Below are positions 61,755 to 64,000 of a stretch of 64,000 nucleotides of DNA, one piece after another. The position numbers and the translations under genes were made by a program. Positions within the stretch are counted from its first letter, which is position 1. Each line of letters opens with the position of its first letter. Under the pieces are notes generated by a model. It saw only the letters and a list, made by a program, of their open reading frames with translations. It was not told the DNA's origin and searched no databases. Source of the stretch: Streptomyces sp. CB01635 (lineage in GTDB: Bacteria; Actinomycetota; Actinomycetes; Streptomycetales; Streptomycetaceae); contig NZ_NNBL01000001.1 in the NCBI RefSeq assembly GCF_002803065.1, forward strand, positions 714,724 to 778,723. The letters are read 5' to 3'.

Positions 61755-61769
61755 CCGTCCGCCGGACGG
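61755..61769. terminator. Short hairpin between HEXXH and FxsT-like genes
   Basis: CCGTCC (61755-61760) pairs with GGACGG (61764-61769) across GCC, between the converging stops at 61727 and 61797. It is short, so the call is weak. Confidence 0.3.
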
Positions 61770-61796
61770 TAACTGTGGGCCTGCGCCCAGCGGTGA

Positions 61797-64000
61797 CTAC
61801 AGCGGGGGCGGCTCGATGTCGCACTCCGCGCGGATGCCGGCTGCCGCGTCCCGGCTCTCCGGGTGCTCGGAGCCCAGCGTGTCGAGATAGCGGCGGCGCA
61901 CGGAGGCGAGCAGGTCGGCTCCCTCCTGGGTGTCGCCGGAAGCGGTCATGTCCAGGGCGAGGTTGCGCAGCGCGGCCAGGACCGACGGATGACGGTCGCC
62001 GTAGCGGGCCTCCAGCTTCGCCGCCGTGTCGGACCCGAGCGCGCGGGCCCGGTCGTGCTCTCCCGCCCTCGTCAGGTCCGTGGCGAGATTGATCCGGGCC
62101 AGCAGCAGCCATGGATGGTTGTCCGGCACCGCACGCGCGAGCACGGCCACCGTCGAGCGGTCCAGGCGCAGCGCCTCCGCGGGCTCGCCCGCCGCCCGCA
62201 GTGCTGCCCCGTGGTTGACGGCCGCCGTCGAGGTGAGCGGATGCGCCTCGCCGAGAATCGCGCGGTAGTCCACGAGGGCGCTCGCGGCGGCCTGGCGGGC
62301 TGCCTGCGGATCGCCGGTGAGCCGCAGGTCGTTGGAGAGGTTGGTCAGGGCGGCGAGCGTGTCGATGTGCCGCGGCCCGAAATGGGTCCGGTACAGGCCG
62401 AGCACCTGTTGCGCCAGCGCGAGGCCCCGCTCGAACTCGCCGGCCTTGCGGCAGGTCACCGACATGTTCTTGACGGCGCGCAGGGTGTGCGGGTGGTCGT
62501 CGCCGTACTGCTCGCGGTACTGCTGAAGCGTCCGTTCCTGAAGGGTGAGCGCCTCCGCGTACCGCCCGCACTCCCGCATGTCTCGGGCCACGTTGTTGAC
62601 GGAGAACAGGGTGGAGCGCGCGGTGGCGCCCAACGCCGTCACGCGGTCGCCGTACACCTGCTGGTCGAGGGCGAGGGCCTCCGCGTACAGGCCGTTGACG
62701 CGCAGGCTCACGCCGTAGTTGTGCCCGACGCGCAGCGTGTACGGCTCCCCGGCGCCGTACAGCCGCACACTGCGCTCGTACGCGTCCTCGTCCAGGGCGA
62801 GCGCCTCGGTGAACCGGCCGGCGGCGCGCAGGTCGGCCGCGGTCGCGCCCGCCACGGTCAGCGTGTACTCGTGGTCGTCGCCGACCGTCGCGCGCAGCCG
62901 CGCCAGAATGTCCTCGTTGATCTTCCGGGACTCGGCGAACTCGGACAACTGCCAATGGGCGCTCGCCTGTTGACGGAGTGTCCACAGTGTCTGGAGGTCG
63001 TCGGGGCCGAGCGTCACGCGCCAGGTGTCGGCGACGCGCCGGGCGAGGTCCGCCGCGCCGCGGAAGTCGCCGCGCGCGATGAGATAGCCGAGGATGCCGA
63101 GCACGGTGGCGCGGGTGTCGCGGTCCTCGCTGTCGAGGAGGCCCGAGGGCTCGATGTGGGGCAGGATCTCCGCGTAGTTGCGCCAGTGCTCGGGGCGCTG
63201 CGAGTCGCCCGGGTCGTGCGCGGAGATCACCCGGTGCGCCAGGTGCCGCATCGTGGTGCGCTCGTCCTCGGTCAGCTCGTCCTGGAGGACGCCGCGCAGC
63301 AGGCGGTGCAACTGCACGGTCCCCGCGGCGCTGTTGACGGTCAGCAGAGAGAACTGGTTGATGGCACGGATGGTGCGGCCCCGCTCCAGGGGATCCCTCG
63401 CCACCGCCGCGAGCGGCCCCGGCAGCTGAAGGAGCCGGGCGTCGTGCAGGAAGGACTGGGCGATCGGCTCGGGCCCGAAGAACGCGAACAGGCGCAGCAG
63501 TTCGAGCGCGCCCGGGTGCTGCTCGCGCAGCGCCTCCATGGTCGCGCGGAACACGGCCGCCACCGGCTGCGCGCCGGACACCGTTGGCTCCGCGAGCAGC
63601 TCCGGCATCCGGTTCTCGATCATCTCCAGGTAGTCCTGCGCCGCGATGCCCGTCTGCGTCTGGAGCGCCGCGCACTGCTCAAGGGCGAGCGGCAGGTCAC
63701 CCAGCGACTCGGCGAGGCGCTCCGCCTCGTCCTGGCTCGTCCACGGCGTGCGCGCACGCAGGAACCCGATGCTCTCCTCCCGGCTGAACACGTCCACGCG
63801 CAGCGCGCGCACCCGGTCCGCCCACCCCGAACGCCGTGAGGTCACAAGGACGTGCCCCACTCCGTCCGGCACACCGAGGAGCGACGGAATGTACGGGGTC
63901 ACCTCCTCCGGGGAACCCGCGTTGTCCATCACCAGCAGCCACCGCTTGTACGGGGTCCCCGCCGACAGTGCCGCGAGGACACGGTCGACCACGTCGCCGG
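61797..64000 (-). CDS. fxsT: FxSxx-COOH system tetratricopeptide repeat protein (FxsT-like; 5' end outside window)
   Basis: About 735 visible residues show the latter part of an NB-ARC-type NTPase (WLLVMDNAGSPEEVTPYIP as Walker B, HVLVTSRRSGWADRVRALRV, GDLPLALEQCAAL as the GLPLA-like motif). A linker and a long array of TPR units follow (repeated patterns such as LRRAAGRFTEALALDEDAYE and DDHPHTLRAVKNMSVTCRKA). P-loop and N-terminus lie beyond 64000. Such STAND-type NTPase/TPR proteins are named as FxS-system partners and probably act as sensors or regulators. The gene converges on the precursor-maturase-HEXXH operon. Confidence 0.85.
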   Translation of the reverse strand, partial: GDVVDRVLAALSAGTPYKRWLLVMDNAGSPEEVTPYIPSLLGVPDGVGHVLVTSRRSGWADRVRALRVDVFSREESIGFLRARTPWTSQDEAERLAESLGDLPLALEQCAALQTQTGIAAQDYLEMIENRMPELLAEPTVSGAQPVAAVFRATMEALREQHPGALELLRLFAFFGPEPIAQSFLHDARLLQLPGPLAAVARDPLERGRTIRAINQFSLLTVNSAAGTVQLHRLLRGVLQDELTEDERTTMRHLAHRVISAHDPGDSQRPEHWRNYAEILPHIEPSGLLDSEDRDTRATVLGILGYLIARGDFRGAADLARRVADTWRVTLGPDDLQTLWTLRQQASAHWQLSEFAESRKINEDILARLRATVGDDHEYTLTVAGATAADLRAAGRFTEALALDEDAYERSVRLYGAGEPYTLRVGHNYGVSLRVNGLYAEALALDQQVYGDRVTALGATARSTLFSVNNVARDMRECGRYAEALTLQERTLQQYREQYGDDHPHTLRAVKNMSVTCRKAGEFERGLALAQQVLGLYRTHFGPRHIDTLAALTNLSNDLRLTGDPQAARQAAASALVDYRAILGEAHPLTSTAAVNHGAALRAAGEPAEALRLDRSTVAVLARAVPDNHPWLLLARINLATDLTRAGEHDRARALGSDTAAKLEARYGDRHPSVLAALRNLALDMTASGDTQEGADLLASVRRRYLDTLGSEHPESRDAAAGIRAECDIEPPPL

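Overview
The window is high-GC actinobacterial DNA that looks like a Streptomyces chromosome. GTG starts are common, many genes overlap at ATGA/GTGA junctions, lipoboxes and Tat signals are present, a known Streptomyces-type intergenic repeat follows 10701, and an FxS-type radical-SAM peptide locus lies at the right edge. No prophage, insertion sequence, integrase or CRISPR array was seen.

Left edge to 7.7 kb: a molybdopterin formate dehydrogenase-like gene (cut by the edge) is translationally coupled to a ketopantoate reductase-family gene. Both diverge from an oxalate/formate-type (OFA) transporter with its tiny partner subunit, a KAS III enzyme and a FadR-type GntR regulator. A convergent LtrA-family membrane protein follows.

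7.8-27.6 kb, all on the plus strand: a ROK regulator and ribose-type ABC importer, a Gfo/Idh dehydrogenase and a TIM-barrel isomerase. Next come a secreted PQQ-type sugar dehydrogenase with PKD and CBM6-like domains and a ThuA-DUF1080 lipoprotein. The stretch ends with a complete-looking ebo/EDB-type cluster (inositol-phosphate synthase family, EboC, TIM barrel, EboA, EboB, EboE, EboF-like) and a Tat-exported TIM barrel. A roughly 75-bp element with an inner TTGC-N3-GCAA palindrome is found upstream of both the ROK gene and the PQQ dehydrogenase, so one regulator probably serves both blocks.

27.6-39.7 kb: an oxalate or 2-hydroxyacyl-CoA module. It has two tandem 461-residue OFA transporters, an ADP-forming acyl-CoA synthetase, a formyl-CoA transferase and an oxalyl-CoA decarboxylase/2-hydroxyacyl-CoA lyase family enzyme. 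Divergent to these are a SucCD-like CoA ligase pair and an aldehyde dehydrogenase. TACAGT-centred operators in the decarboxylase/ligase divergent promoter match those beside the formate dehydrogenase/OFA genes and the GntR gene about 30 kb away, suggesting one split regulon: oxalate in, formyl-CoA made, formate oxidised or exported.

39.7-47.6 kb: mixed genes. They include DUF2254, tRNA-Leu(GAG) with a classic terminator, a small membrane protein, a pentapeptide-repeat gene remnant, a basic lipoprotein and a Mut7-C protein. An APC permease and a TetR regulator share a perfect palindromic operator and are followed by a flavin/4Fe-4S oxidoreductase.

47.6-56.8 kb: a CoA-dependent catabolic cluster (HutC-type GntR, acyl-CoA dehydrogenase, CoA transferase, MmgE/PrpD, MFS, mesaconyl/itaconyl-CoA hydratase-like, citramalyl-CoA lyase-like) with a shared TTGTACGGC operator motif. 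It best fits a branched C5-dicarboxylate. At its end a transporter fragment has replaced the front of an SDR gene.

56.8-64 kb: a ClC channel, then an FxS-type peptide-modification system: a precursor with an unusual YDS core and a C-terminal tail, an FxsB radical SAM/SPASM enzyme, an HEXXH protein and a convergent FxsT-like NTPase/TPR protein cut by the right edge.
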